Notes under the pieces: model-generated | The model's database searches: none | The model's input: only the letters and a program-made list of their open reading frames with translations | What the model was told of the DNA's origin: nothing | Assembly: GCA_023819225.1 (NCBI GenBank) | Contig: JAMWCZ010000005.1 | Location: 1-33,177, forward strand | Source of the DNA: Candidatus Omnitrophota bacterium | Lineage (GTDB): Bacteria > Ratteibacteria > UBA8468 > B48-G9 > JAFGKM01 | DNA: 33,177 nucleotides | Reading direction: 5' to 3' | Shown: in pieces, positions 25,332 to 33,177 of the stretch | Layout: the number at the start of each line of letters is the position of its first letter | Position numbering within the stretch: the stretch's first letter is position 1 | Position numbers and translations under genes: made by a program

Positions 25332-25933
25332 AAAAACAGCGGAAATTAATTAAAATAGGGATAACAGGCATATTCGGTTCAGGGAAGACCACCGTAAGTT
25401 CAATGTTCAAGAAGTCGGGTATTTCTGTAATCTCCTGTGATGCCATAGTTCATCAACTTCTGAAAAAGGAAAAAATTATAAATAAGATAAAGAATATATT
25501 TGGAGAAGATGTTATAAGAAAAGGAAAGGTTGAGAGGAAGACCTTAAGTAATATGGTTTTTTCAGATAGATGTGCAAGAAGAAAACTTGAAGGAATTTTA
25601 CATCCTGAGGTTTTCAAGGAGATAAATAAAAAATTACTTGACTATCGCGATAAAAAGAGTATAATAGCAATAGAAATCCCTTTATTGTTTGAAACAAAAT
25701 CAGAGAAACTGGTTGATAAAATAGTTGTTGTCTCATCAACCCGCCAGAAAATCTTGCAACGGCTGGAAGGAAAATTTAAGAGAGAAGATATAATAAAGAG
25801 ATGGAAATCGCAAATCCCACTGAAAGAAAAAGAACAGAAAGCGGACTATGTTATTAATAATTCAGGTTCTTATTCTGAAACATTCCGTCAGGTGCAAACG
25901 CTTATAAAAAGATTAGAAACACTTATCGGATAG
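25313..25933 (+). CDS. coaE: Dephospho-CoA kinase
   Basis: Last step of coenzyme A synthesis. 206 residues: the P-loop GITGIFGSGKTT (17-27 region), SCDAIVHQLL, a LEGILHPEVFKEI segment (family motif HP.V) and IAIEIPLLFETKSEKLVDKIVVV; the C-terminal lid is rich in Lys and Arg. The ATG falls inside the end of ahcY. Slight N-terminal extension (MGSRNIKKQRK) before the first strand. Confidence 0.93.
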   Translation: MGSRNIKKQRKLIKIGITGIFGSGKTTVSSMFKKSGISVISCDAIVHQLLKKEKIINKIKNIFGEDVIRKGKVERKTLSNMVFSDRCARRKLEGILHPEVFKEINKKLLDYRDKKSIIAIEIPLLFETKSEKLVDKIVVVSSTRQKILQRLEGKFKREDIIKRWKSQIPLKEKEQKADYVINNSGSYSETFRQVQTLIKRLETLIG

Positions 25934-25973
25934 AGTGTTATCTGTTTTTTAACAATAATCAGGGAGGGATTGT

Positions 25974-27266
25974 ATGGAAACAGTTAATAACTTAGAAGTA
26001 ATTAAAAAGATGGATGTGGCTGCATTGAGAAAACTCACCATCCCTAAACTACAGACGATAGCAAAAACGCTAAAAGTAGAGGGTATAAGTAATCTCAGAA
26101 AAGAAGAACTCATATACAAGATAATGGAGTCACAAACAAAAAGAGAAGGACTTTTATTTGCCGAAGGAGTACTTGAAATACTACCTGATGGTTTTGGATT
26201 TTTGAGGTCTCCAAACTATAACTACCTGCCAGGACCTGATGATATATATGTCTCCCCATCTCAGATTAAAAAGTTTTCATTGAAGACAGGTGATACAGTT
26301 GCCGGTCAGGTAAGACCACCAAAGGACAATGAAAAGTACTTTGCTCTTTTAAAGGTTGAAAGTGTAAACGGTGAACCACCTGAAAGTATACAATCAAGGA
26401 TACCCTTTGAAGAACTTACACCTATACATCCTAACAAGCGGCTTTTACTTGAGACAACACCTGAAGAGATAACTACAAGAGTAATAGACCTTGTTACACC
26501 TATAGGTAAAGGACAGAGAGGACTAATTGTATCACCCCCAAGGGCAGGTAAAACTGTTATCCTCCAGAAACTTGCAAATGCAATAGCAAAAAATCATCCT
26601 GAGGTATATCTGATTGTACTTCTTGTAGCAGAAAGACCCGAAGAGGTTACGGAGATGAGAAGAATTGTCAAAGGTGAAGTAATAAGTGCTACATTTGATG
26701 AATCCCCTGAAAGGCACACACAGGTAGCAGAAGTAGTAATGGAAAAAGCAAAACGTCTTGTTGAACACAAAAAAGATGTTGTTATTCTCCTTGATAGTAT
26801 CACACGACTTGCAAGGGCTTATAATGTGCTTGTACCACATACGGGTAAGATTATGTCAGGTGGGCTTGAATCCACTGCGCTTGATAAACCAAAAAGGTTC
26901 TTTGGTGCAGCAAGAAATATTGAAGAAGGAGGAAGTTTAACAGTAATAGGCACAGCACTTATAGATACAGGGAGTAAGATGGATGATGTTATCTTTGAAG
27001 AGTTCAAGGGAACAGGAAATATGGAGATTAACCTTGAAAGGAAACTTGCTGACAGAAGAATCTTCCCTGCTATAGATATCAACAGGTCAGGAACACGAAG
27101 AGAAGAACTCCTTGTAAATCCTGATGAACTGCAACTTATGTGGCTTTTAAGAAAGGTTCTTGCCCCTTTAAATCCCATAGAGGCAATGGAACTTTTAATA
27201 GCAAGGATGCGAAGCACCAAGACAAATATAGAACTTCTCCTTAACATCAAAGCACAGACCCAGTAA
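25974..27266 (+). CDS. rho: Transcription termination factor Rho
   Basis: RNA-dependent hexameric ATPase that ends transcription. 430 residues: an Rho-N SAP-like helix pair (1-50), an RNA-binding cold-shock-like domain ([35 protein letters not shown]), Walker A SPPRAGKT (187-194), ERPEEVTEM, Walker [17 protein letters not shown] and the R-loop region [18 protein letters not shown]. No large insertion. GGGAGGG lies six bases before the ATG. The presence of Rho fits with the lack of visible hairpin-plus-T-run terminators in this window. Confidence 0.98.
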   Translation: METVNNLEVIKKMDVAALRKLTIPKLQTIAKTLKVEGISNLRKEELIYKIMESQTKREGLLFAEGVLEILPDGFGFLRSPNYNYLPGPDDIYVSPSQIKKFSLKTGDTVAGQVRPPKDNEKYFALLKVESVNGEPPESIQSRIPFEELTPIHPNKRLLLETTPEEITTRVIDLVTPIGKGQRGLIVSPPRAGKTVILQKLANAIAKNHPEVYLIVLLVAERPEEVTEMRRIVKGEVISATFDESPERHTQVAEVVMEKAKRLVEHKKDVVILLDSITRLARAYNVLVPHTGKIMSGGLESTALDKPKRFFGAARNIEEGGSLTVIGTALIDTGSKMDDVIFEEFKGTGNMEINLERKLADRRIFPAIDINRSGTRREELLVNPDELQLMWLLRKVLAPLNPIEAMELLIARMRSTKTNIELLLNIKAQTQ

Positions 27267-27270
27267 GATT

Positions 27271-28368
27271 ATGTTTCAAACAATATATATCTCAAGTTTC
27301 TTAATGGCTTTTTGTGGATATCTTTTAAGTATATCTATTTCTTTCTTTCTTGCTCAGGTAAAACACAGCGGACCATTAATTATAGGACTGGCTGGCTTTA
27401 CAGGTAATTTTTTCTATACAATCATAACTTTTATTTTATCCCGTTATCCTAAAAATAAAAACAATACATTCTTTATTTATTCGCCTTTGGTTATAGGTAT
27501 TGCATCTTTCCTTATATTATTTTCCCCAGTCCCGCTTATATTTCTGTTTTTGATAGTATTAGGTTCTGCCTGTGCCTTCTACTGGCCATCTGCACAAAAG
27601 TGCCTCTCTGGTGCTGATGATTTGAAAATAGGAATCTATAACCTTTTCTGGGGTGGTGGAGTTATAGTAGGTTCTTTTTTAGCTGGATTTATATACTCAT
27701 TAAATCCAGCCATACCATTCTTCACAGTACTATATATTTATATCATAGTTTTTATACTACTTATATCCCAAAAAACGAATTTACTTTGTGTATATAATAT
27801 ACATCACCCTGAACAGCAGACAGAAAAACCATTACCTTCAGAGACAGTCCGCGATATCAGAACCATAAGTTTCATCCACTTCTTTGCAATGAGTTCTGTT
27901 TTTTATCTTTATCCTAAACTTGGGCTCTTAAAGGGTTTTACACCGCAGATTATTGGAAGTATGATAGGAATTCTTCTTATCAGCAGGTTTATCACATTCT
28001 TCCTTCTTATAGACAAACCACTCTTAATACATCCTGCAAGATTTGTTATATCCTGCACCTTATTTTGCATAAGTTGCATACTGGTGGGGTATGGAACAAA
28101 TCCGTTTGTTATAGTTATAGCAGTCATTATATTAGGCAGTACAGGTGCTGTTTCTTATCATAATAGTTTGTTGATGCATATAAAATACAACCTGAAAACA
28201 GAAATACATGAATGTATTGTAGGTGCAGGAATATTTTCTGGTTCTCTTGTTGCAGGATTATTAGGACAGATATTTAACCTTTCACTTGCCTATGTAATTA
28301 TCGGAACATTTATACTTCTTGTCGGTCTATGGCACAGCAGACAATATATTTTAAAACTGAAATACTAA
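27271..28368 (+). CDS. MFS-type membrane transporter, substrate unknown
   Basis: 365 residues, strongly hydrophobic, about 10-12 predicted membrane segments split by a hydrophilic loop near residues 170-195 (CVYNIHHPEQQTEKPLPSE), as in major facilitator proteins. Shows the small-residue helices LGSACAFYWPSAQKCLSG and LFWGGGVIVGSFLAGF. Starts 4 bases after the rho stop, so probably the last gene of the long plus-strand block. Ends head-on with the minus-strand operon, with only 9 bases between the two stop codons and no visible terminator hairpin. Somewhat short for an MFS protein. Confidence 0.75.
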   Translation: MFQTIYISSFLMAFCGYLLSISISFFLAQVKHSGPLIIGLAGFTGNFFYTIITFILSRYPKNKNNTFFIYSPLVIGIASFLILFSPVPLIFLFLIVLGSACAFYWPSAQKCLSGADDLKIGIYNLFWGGGVIVGSFLAGFIYSLNPAIPFFTVLYIYIIVFILLISQKTNLLCVYNIHHPEQQTEKPLPSETVRDIRTISFIHFFAMSSVFYLYPKLGLLKGFTPQIIGSMIGILLISRFITFFLLIDKPLLIHPARFVISCTLFCISCILVGYGTNPFVIVIAVIILGSTGAVSYHNSLLMHIKYNLKTEIHECIVGAGIFSGSLVAGLLGQIFNLSLAYVIIGTFILLVGLWHSRQYILKLKY

Positions 28369-28377
28369 TCCTTTACA

Positions 28378-28806
28378 CTAATACTTCTTCTCCCTTACAG
28401 AAACTTCACATACACCATTATTTTTATCTATAAACCTTATTCTATAGTCAAAGCCGTATTTTTCTATAATCTTTTTGTAAAGAATATCGCAATGTTCGCA
28501 GTAGTAAGGATATTTTTTTACTTTTCTTTGATTCATAATTCCCACTGAAGGGCATTTCTTCATATATATTCTAAAGTGTGTTTTCCCTACTTCCATACAG
28601 TACTCTGCCTTTTCCTCTGTCAATGTATGCGTCCAGTATTCAGCCATACCTGCTATACCTTTTTCTTTTACAAGGTTATCAAGATTTGTCAGGAAATTAT
28701 CAGATATATAAATCCAAAAGTCAATTACTGCTTTTTTACCATATCTTTTGTGCAGAAACTTGAAAAGTTCATTATAAGCAAGGATAAACTCGGTACAGGA
28801 AATCAT
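28378..28806 (-). CDS. Small Cys-containing protein, ATC-hydrolase-like, copy B
   Basis: 142 residues. Pattern: KRYGKKAV near the start, a central GIAGMAEYWTHTL, then CPSVG, YPYYCEHCDILYKKIIEKYGF and a final GVCEV. This spacing (Cys-Pro, a later YC-x-x-C/D, then a last Cys) recalls the family annotated as L-2-amino-thiazoline-4-carboxylic acid hydrolase, common in anaerobes. That link rests on memory of the pattern and is not certain. Clearly homologous to the gene just upstream (28803-29234), sharing GKK, G-x-x-x-x-x-x-YW, CP, C-x-x-C and G-x-C. No signal peptide. The ATG overlaps the neighbour's stop (4 bases). Confidence 0.65.
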   Translation of the reverse strand: MISCTEFILAYNELFKFLHKRYGKKAVIDFWIYISDNFLTNLDNLVKEKGIAGMAEYWTHTLTEEKAEYCMEVGKTHFRIYMKKCPSVGIMNQRKVKKYPYYCEHCDILYKKIIEKYGFDYRIRFIDKNNGVCEVSVREKKY

Positions 28807-29234
28807 TGTATCTCCTTTTTAAATTTCTGGATACATCTTCCTTTTTTCTGGTCAGAAGATATCTCTGATTTTAAACCTGTCTCTTCAGCAATCACCCTGT
28901 TAATTACACGGCATTGAATACAGAAATCATCATACACAGGATACCCAACTTTTACTATGTGGGATATTGCAGGACATTCTGTAATTTTTAATATTAACTC
29001 TCCTTTCTTTCTCTCTATTTTGAATTTCGCTCCTTCAAGAGAAAAAATTTCATTCCAGTATTTTTCAATTGCAATAAGCCCTTCTTTCTTAATTTTCTTT
29101 ATAAGTTCCTTGTAAATACTTCTGGCACAAACTCCCAAAAATTCCTCTAAACTTTTCTTACCAAACTTTTTTGCAAGATACTCAAAACCTACACTTAAAG
29201 CACCATGAAAGTCCTTATGTATTTTTTCTTCCAT
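28803..29234 (-). CDS. Small Cys-containing protein, ATC-hydrolase-like, copy A
   Basis: 143 residues, a tandem paralogue of the downstream gene. Shows FEYLAKKFGKKSLEEFLG, GLIAIEKYWNEIF, ECPAIS, YPVYDDFCIQCRVINRV and GRCIQKF. The Cys positions line up with copy B despite low overall identity, so these may be metal or substrate ligands. Starts 5 bases after the aldolase stop, without a clear ribosome site, suggesting coupling. Function unknown; membership in the sugar-acid-like operon is only positional. Confidence 0.65.
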   Translation of the reverse strand: MEEKIHKDFHGALSVGFEYLAKKFGKKSLEEFLGVCARSIYKELIKKIKKEGLIAIEKYWNEIFSLEGAKFKIERKKGELILKITECPAISHIVKVGYPVYDDFCIQCRVINRVIAEETGLKSEISSDQKKGRCIQKFKKEIQ

Positions 29235-29239
29235 AATTT

Positions 29240-30139
29240 TTAAATAATATATTCAGAAAACTCCTTTTTCCACTCTTTATAAAGTGCATTTTCCTCTTCT
29301 TTACTAAGTTTTTCTCTCATCGGGCTCCTTCCATATCCAGCATCTATACCCCTGAACTTTAATGCTACCTTCCAGGATGTAATGCCACCGTATTTCTTCA
29401 AAAGAGACACCGCAACTGTAATCCTTCTCTGTAATTCCATCGCCCTCTTTATATCTCCTTCCTTAAAACTCTTATATATCTCAATAAATATCTCAGGCAA
29501 CACATTCTGTGTGGAGCCAATACATCCAACAGCCCCCATTGTAAGAGCAGGAAGAAATAACTCATCAGGTCCTGAAAATGCAATCCACTTTCCTTTTGCT
29601 TTAATAATCAGGTCCTGAAGTAAATACATATCAGGGTGTGTATATTTAAGTCCTACAATGTTTTCTATATCAAGGAATTTCAGTATCTCATCATTTGAAA
29701 GAGTGATACCTGTCGTTGCAGGGATATAGTAGATAAAAAACGGAAGAGAAGTGCTTTCGGCTACTGCTTTGTAGTATTTATAAACCTCCTTAAAACCAAT
29801 TCTGTAATAGATAGGTGGGATTGATGAGATTGCATCAATTTTCATCTTTTCAGAATGCCTTGCAAGTTCAATTGCACTTTTAGTATTTAGGGAGCCACCT
29901 ATATGTACTATCAAACGGATATTATTACCTGCATCTTCTTTAACTGCTTCAACTACATACTTTCTCTCATCAACATCCATTGAAGGTCCTTCTCCTGTTC
30001 CACCACATATATAAAGTCCGTTTATATCCTTTGAGATAAGGAACCTTACAAGTCCTTTTAATCGCTTTTTACATACCTCGCCTTTCTCATTGAATGGTGT
30101 TAAAAGTGCTGCATATACTCCATAAAACTGTTTCTTCAT
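29240..30139 (-). CDS. NAL/DHDPS-family class I aldolase (N-acetylneuraminate-lyase-like)
   Basis: 299 residues. The pyruvate-dependent (beta/alpha)8 lyase signature is complete: GVYAALLTPF, GLYICGGTGEG (44-51, keeping the Thr of the family GSTGE), LIVHIGG, FFIYYIPATTG with the catalytic Tyr (Y137), GLKYTHPD with the Schiff-base Lys (K165), and GCIGSTQNVLPE. AALLTPF and the Asp after the Lys motif are closer to N-acetylneuraminate lyase than to dihydrodipicolinate synthase. A 2-keto-3-deoxy-sugar-acid aldolase is also possible, given the SDR beside it. The start was set to ATG 30139 because AAAGGAGA lies three bases ahead; the longer frame runs into the SDR. Confidence 0.85.
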   Translation of the reverse strand: MKKQFYGVYAALLTPFNEKGEVCKKRLKGLVRFLISKDINGLYICGGTGEGPSMDVDERKYVVEAVKEDAGNNIRLIVHIGGSLNTKSAIELARHSEKMKIDAISSIPPIYYRIGFKEVYKYYKAVAESTSLPFFIYYIPATTGITLSNDEILKFLDIENIVGLKYTHPDMYLLQDLIIKAKGKWIAFSGPDELFLPALTMGAVGCIGSTQNVLPEIFIEIYKSFKEGDIKRAMELQRRITVAVSLLKKYGGITSWKVALKFRGIDAGYGRSPMREKLSKEEENALYKEWKKEFSEYII

Positions 30140-30149
30140 ATATCTCCTT

Positions 30150-30929
30150 TCATTTTGCAGAAAGCCCACCATCCATCATAATATTTTCACCTGTAATATA
30201 TGAACTCGCATCAGAAGCAAGGAACACCACCACCCCTTTTATATCTTCAGTGTTTGCCATCCTTCCTAAAAATGTCTTTCTATTATATCTCTCAACAAAC
30301 TTCGGATGCTGGTTGGTAAAAAGCCCTCCAGGAGAGATACAGTTAACCCTTATGTTATATGGACCTAAAAGTGAAGCATAATATCTTGTAATATTTATAA
30401 TCCCAGCCCTGTGAAATGCATAGTCAGGTGCCCATAATCCCATATCGGTTCCCTCATAGAGATAAGGGTCAATTCCAAGCACACCATATATAGAAGAGAT
30501 GTTTATTATCACCCCTGACTTTTTTTTCTTCATCTCCTCTGCAATTATCCTTGTGATATTCACAACACCTGTGGCATTCACTTTCATTGAAAGTTCAAAA
30601 TCTTCTATAGGTCCGTCCGGCCCCTTCATAGGTCTTAAAACAGCATTATTTACAAGGATATCTATTTTGCCTTGCTCTGCAATAACCCTATCTTTAAGTC
30701 GTATAATACTTTCTGTATCTGTCTGGTCAAGTTCTGCACCTGATACACTATAACCTTTGTCTTTCAACTCCTCAGCCAATTTATTGCAGCTTTTAACATT
30801 CCTTGATGCAATATAGACATACGCACCTGCCTCTGCCAGCCCTTCAACTATACATCTACCATAAAGTCCTGCACCACCTGTAACTATCGCAATCTTACCT
30901 TTTAAGGAAAATTTTTCTAAAATCCCCAT
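30150..30929 (-). CDS. Short-chain dehydrogenase/reductase with YxxxR instead of YxxxK
   Basis: 259 residues, Rossmann NAD(P)-binding fold: IAIVTGGAGLYGR (15-25), a LDQTD acidic turn, ILVNNAVLRP and INISSIYG (142-149). It then has the longer loop YEGTDMGLWAPDY found in some sugar-nucleotide or gluconate-type SDRs, the catalytic Tyr (Y170), and ISPGG and DGG at the end. The position normally held by the catalytic Lys is Arg (YAFHR, R174). The start is ATG 30929, six bases behind AGGAG; the ATG at 30935 touches that site directly. Lies 10 bases from the aldolase gene, so both probably act on the same sugar-derived substrate. Confidence 0.85.
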   Translation of the reverse strand: MGILEKFSLKGKIAIVTGGAGLYGRCIVEGLAEAGAYVYIASRNVKSCNKLAEELKDKGYSVSGAELDQTDTESIIRLKDRVIAEQGKIDILVNNAVLRPMKGPDGPIEDFELSMKVNATGVVNITRIIAEEMKKKKSGVIINISSIYGVLGIDPYLYEGTDMGLWAPDYAFHRAGIINITRYYASLLGPYNIRVNCISPGGLFTNQHPKFVERYNRKTFLGRMANTEDIKGVVVFLASDASSYITGENIMMDGGLSAK

Positions 30930-30939
30930 TTCCATCTCC

Positions 30940-32547
30940 TTACTTAATTTTTACTTCTGCTTCTAACTGGTATATGTAGATATATGGATCCCTTGCCTCA
31001 GGGAACCCTGGAATTTCAAAGGATATGCTGTTCTCTCCGCATACCAGTATACCATAAGGGACATTTATCTCTATCATATTATGCTTTCTTAAAAGGTAGC
31101 CGGAAAGAATTCTCCCTCTGGGTTGCTGCTTCCTCCTTATATATCTTTCATCAACCAACTTACCGTTTATAGCATATTTTATTCTTCCCGGGGGCACAAG
31201 TGGATTTTGATAATATCTACCTACTGCATGCGGGTTTCTCTCTGCTACCTCAGCAAAACGGATAATTACCTCCATTTCTCTCTTCTCCACATCAGGGTCA
31301 AGCAGAAGAAAATTTACTGTCTGGTGATACCTTGCAGGTCTCCCTGTCTCTATCTGTATAGGGCATTCTGTCCAGTATGTATAAAGTTTTGATGTTCCAT
31401 TAAGCGTTTCAGGGCTTCCTATCTCCCTTAATGGTTGTGTCAAAAACTTGAATGTTTTACTATCCTTATATCTGTTATTTCCCCTTTCATTCAACAAACA
31501 GGGATAATTAAATATATAAAGACCATCCGGCTTCTGTGCTAAAAAATTCTGTGCTATACCCCTTATCTTTTTAACTACTATCTCCGGCATCTTGGGGGAG
31601 TTATAACTGTGCCAGGGGGCAACAGGATTTGTAATAATATCATAGAAATTAGGATTGGTCTTGTCTGAATCCGCCTCTATGGAGGGATAAAAAAGCACAT
31701 TGTTTTTATGCGCCAGTGTAAGCCACTTATCTATCCTGCGGTTGTAATTATTGGCAAGGTCAGACATAACAAGGATATCAGGGAGTTTTTTACCTAACAG
31801 CGCCTCCAAATCAATCCCTGCCTTTTTTAACTTTTCTTCTCCAAAAGGAATTCTTACAATAAGAAGCAGTCCTTTCCCTTTATGTCTACTTCCTTCCATT
31901 AATAATTTTTTTACCTCTGACATAAAATCTGTAAAAATCCCCCTCTTCTCCCATGCCTCTGATGGTTGGAAAAAGTATGGATTTCTGCAACAGTCAAGTT
32001 CTATACCATCTATATTATATCTTTCAACAACCTCGCTTATCATTGTAAGGTAAAGATTTCGCACCTCAGGATATGAATAATCAAGAGCAGCATTATAATA
32101 GGTCTTCCCATCCGTTATTTCCCATAACCGATATTGCTGGTGTTCCTGCCAGAATCTGCTTGCAAGAACCCCTTGTGGGTCTGATTTCAAATGTGTGTCA
32201 TTCATTCTGAAACTTGCAATGAAGGAGAGTCCCGCCTTATGGGACTCTTTTATAAGTAAAGGGAGATAGTCAACCCCCTTTTTATATAAACTGTATATTA
32301 GGTCATTCTTACGGGGGAAATGTTTAGAATCAAGGATATCAAGTTTATCAAAATAACTCTCCACTTTTCTGGCAGGGTAAGAATATGCCTGTTGTTCTCC
32401 AACACACCAGCAAAGGCAGTCAACATATGTACCTTTAAGATAGTCCACAGCGAGAGCAACTTTATCTTCTGTATGAGGTGGTGGTATATACCTCAGTGTA
32501 TCGCTGTCATCATTCAAAATTATCCTGAATCTTTTTTTCTCTTCCAT
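30940..32547 (-). CDS. Glycosyl-hydrolase-like TIM-barrel protein (GHL10-like)
   Basis: 535 residues, no signal peptide. The N-terminal two-thirds looks like a barrel: RIILNDDSDTLRY, SFRMNDTHLKSDP, YNAALDYSYPEVRN, then YNIDGIELDCCRNPYFF (178-193), the strand-loop motif of the family-10-like glycosyl hydrolase group abundant in Verrucomicrobia and Planctomycetes. The C-terminal 130 residues are beta-rich (IKYAINGKLVDERYIRR, ISFEIPGFPEARDPYIYIYQLE), probably a carbohydrate-binding or jelly-roll cap. Activity unproven; the Glu and Asp in GIELD are the likeliest active-site residues. The ATG follows AAAGGG. Lies between the Gfo/Idh remnant and the SDR in a compact operon. Confidence 0.7.
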   Translation of the reverse strand: MEEKKRFRIILNDDSDTLRYIPPPHTEDKVALAVDYLKGTYVDCLCWCVGEQQAYSYPARKVESYFDKLDILDSKHFPRKNDLIYSLYKKGVDYLPLLIKESHKAGLSFIASFRMNDTHLKSDPQGVLASRFWQEHQQYRLWEITDGKTYYNAALDYSYPEVRNLYLTMISEVVERYNIDGIELDCCRNPYFFQPSEAWEKRGIFTDFMSEVKKLLMEGSRHKGKGLLLIVRIPFGEEKLKKAGIDLEALLGKKLPDILVMSDLANNYNRRIDKWLTLAHKNNVLFYPSIEADSDKTNPNFYDIITNPVAPWHSYNSPKMPEIVVKKIRGIAQNFLAQKPDGLYIFNYPCLLNERGNNRYKDSKTFKFLTQPLREIGSPETLNGTSKLYTYWTECPIQIETGRPARYHQTVNFLLLDPDVEKREMEVIIRFAEVAERNPHAVGRYYQNPLVPPGRIKYAINGKLVDERYIRRKQQPRGRILSGYLLRKHNMIEINVPYGILVCGENSISFEIPGFPEARDPYIYIYQLEAEVKIK

Positions 32548-32562
32548 CTTTTTTCCCTTTTT

Positions 32563-33042
32563 TTAAATTTCTTTCAATTCCACCTTCCTTTGCTCTTCCC
32601 TTGATATTATCCCTGCTATGATAACCTTTGTTATCTCAATCGTCTCTTCATATGGATAAGGATAGATTCTTCCATCAATAAATCTGACAAATGTTTCCAT
32701 CTGTTTTTTAAACATGTAGAACCAATAAGTATCCTTTATCGTATAAGTGTTTTCCGGCGTGATGATGTCATATCCGAGAATTTTAGAATTATAAATGTTT
32801 TCAATAACCGCCTTCCTATCATCGTTATACTCAATATATACCACATTTATATTTTTATCCCCTAAGTTTGTAACACTTCTAATCCCCGGACCAAGAATTT
32901 TATCTTTGGAAAGATACTCAGGGATTACAGGATAGCCACAGTTTTTCATCCTTTCCCTGTCATATCTACCGTTTATAATAGCACTCCAGGAGAATATATG
33001 ACCGTTTCCCTCATTTGTCCCTATAAATGCTAATTTCTTCAT
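32563..33042 (-). CDS. Gfo/Idh/MocA-type oxidoreductase, internally shortened
   Basis: 159 residues. The first 45 (MKKLAFIGTNEGNGHIFSWSAIING through CGYPVIPEYL) look like the start of a Gfo/Idh dehydrogenase. The last 100 (NINVVYIEYND, ILGYDI, NTYTIKDTYWFYMFKKQMETFVRF, YPYPYEETIEITKVIIAGIISREE) look like its C-terminal end. Full-length members have about 330 residues, so roughly 150-180 residues, including most of the NAD domain and the EKP catalytic region, seem absent between residues about 48 and 54 (near 32890), without breaking the frame. It may be an in-frame deletion relic or a natural short form. The start is ATG 33042, with AAGG six bases ahead. Confidence 0.6.
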   Translation of the reverse strand: MKKLAFIGTNEGNGHIFSWSAIINGRYDRERMKNCGYPVIPEYLSKDKILGPGIRSVTNLGDKNINVVYIEYNDDRKAVIENIYNSKILGYDIITPENTYTIKDTYWFYMFKKQMETFVRFIDGRIYPYPYEETIEITKVIIAGIISREEQRKVELKEI

Positions 33043-33059
33043 TTCCTGCCTTTTCCCCA

Positions 33060-33177
33060 CCCCTCACCCTTCTTGCCCTTACGGGCTTCGGTCACCCGCC
33101 TCACCAACTCGGCGGGCGTGCCAGTAGAGGCTCTTTACTCCTCTACTCGGCACTCCTCTCCCCTCTGGGGCGAGGGT
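33060..33177 (+). repeat. C-rich hairpin repeat, cut by the window edge
   Basis: Starts with CCCCTCACCCT (33060-33070), shared with the 15.2 and 15.5 kb repeats. Contains successive hairpins: GCCC/GGGC at 33075-33086, CCCGCC/GGCGGG at 33095-33116, and a long stem at 33118-33130 paired with 33140-33153, with one bulged C. The end (from 33154) has a CTCTCCCC block and GGGGCGAGGG, mirroring the start. Higher G+C than the surroundings. Lies directly upstream of the Gfo/Idh-type gene. Confidence 0.6.

Noticed and set aside
28369-28377. Bidirectional terminator between the MFS gene and the convergent operon
   Set aside because: Only nine bases separate the stops and no hairpin with a T-run is visible; Rho-dependent ending is more likely.
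1-33177. tRNA or rRNA genes
   Set aside because: No cloverleaf with a T-arm GTTCRA core and matching acceptor stem, and no rRNA core sequence was noticed; a covariance search would be needed to exclude a divergent tRNA.

Overview
The window reads as chromosomal DNA of an AT-rich, Gram-negative-type bacterium. Lipid A and KDO genes (lpxK, kdsA, kdsD, kdsC and an LptC-like lipoprotein) sit among core bacterial genes (nusA, infB, rho, metK, cca). Archaeal-flavoured items are mixed in: a stand-alone GMP synthase ATP-pyrophosphatase, endonuclease Q, and a bifunctional phosphoglucose/phosphomannose isomerase. This mix would suit an uncultured anaerobic lineage such as Omnitrophota or Ratteibacteria, but that placement is a guess from gene content. 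No rRNA, tRNA, CRISPR array or complete insertion sequence was seen.

Layout. (1) 1-9322, minus strand: one tightly packed operon read from an extended -10 promoter near 9355. Its order is a small unknown protein, cca, a HIT hydrolase, endoQ, lpxK, guaA (ATPase part only), purF, carA, carB (cut by the window edge). (2) 9323-11381: a perfect-consensus promoter followed by a secreted glycoside-hydrolase-like gene of foreign composition, placed where rimP would often lie. (3) 11382-15100, plus: nusA-infB-hinT. (4) 15101-15659: a gene-free repeat island containing a GTAG-type REP pair in inverted orientation and nested C-rich/G-rich hairpins. (5) 15660-28368, plus: a 14-gene block, kdsA-kdsD-kdsC-lptC-spoIID-hpf-ptsN-ptsI-pgi/pmi-metK-ahcY-coaE-rho-MFS. 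It recalls the E. coli yrb/ptsN locus but lacks lptA, lptB and rpoN. (6) 28378-33042, minus: an accessory carbohydrate operon holding a shortened Gfo/Idh oxidoreductase, a GHL10-like TIM-barrel protein, an SDR, an NAL/DHDPS-family aldolase and two paralogous small Cys proteins. (7) 33060-33177: the start of another hairpin repeat of the same C-rich family.

The most striking observation is in region 1. Three adjacent glutamine-amidotransferase systems have each lost or damaged the glutamine-hydrolysing part while keeping the synthetase/transferase part. CarA lacks its whole catalytic triad. PurF keeps its Cys and Fe-S ligands but lacks the glutamine-binding Arg and the oxyanion Asn. GMP synthase exists only as the ATP-pyrophosphatase subunit. 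Together they suggest that purine and pyrimidine synthesis in this organism runs on free ammonia, or on ammonia from an unlinked or trans-acting glutaminase.

Starts were moved from the longest ORF where a Shine-Dalgarno sequence or gene overlap argued for it (GH-like gene, nusA, pgi/pmi, aldolase, SDR, Gfo/Idh, lpxK, kdsC). Functions are from motif recognition only; no database search was run.
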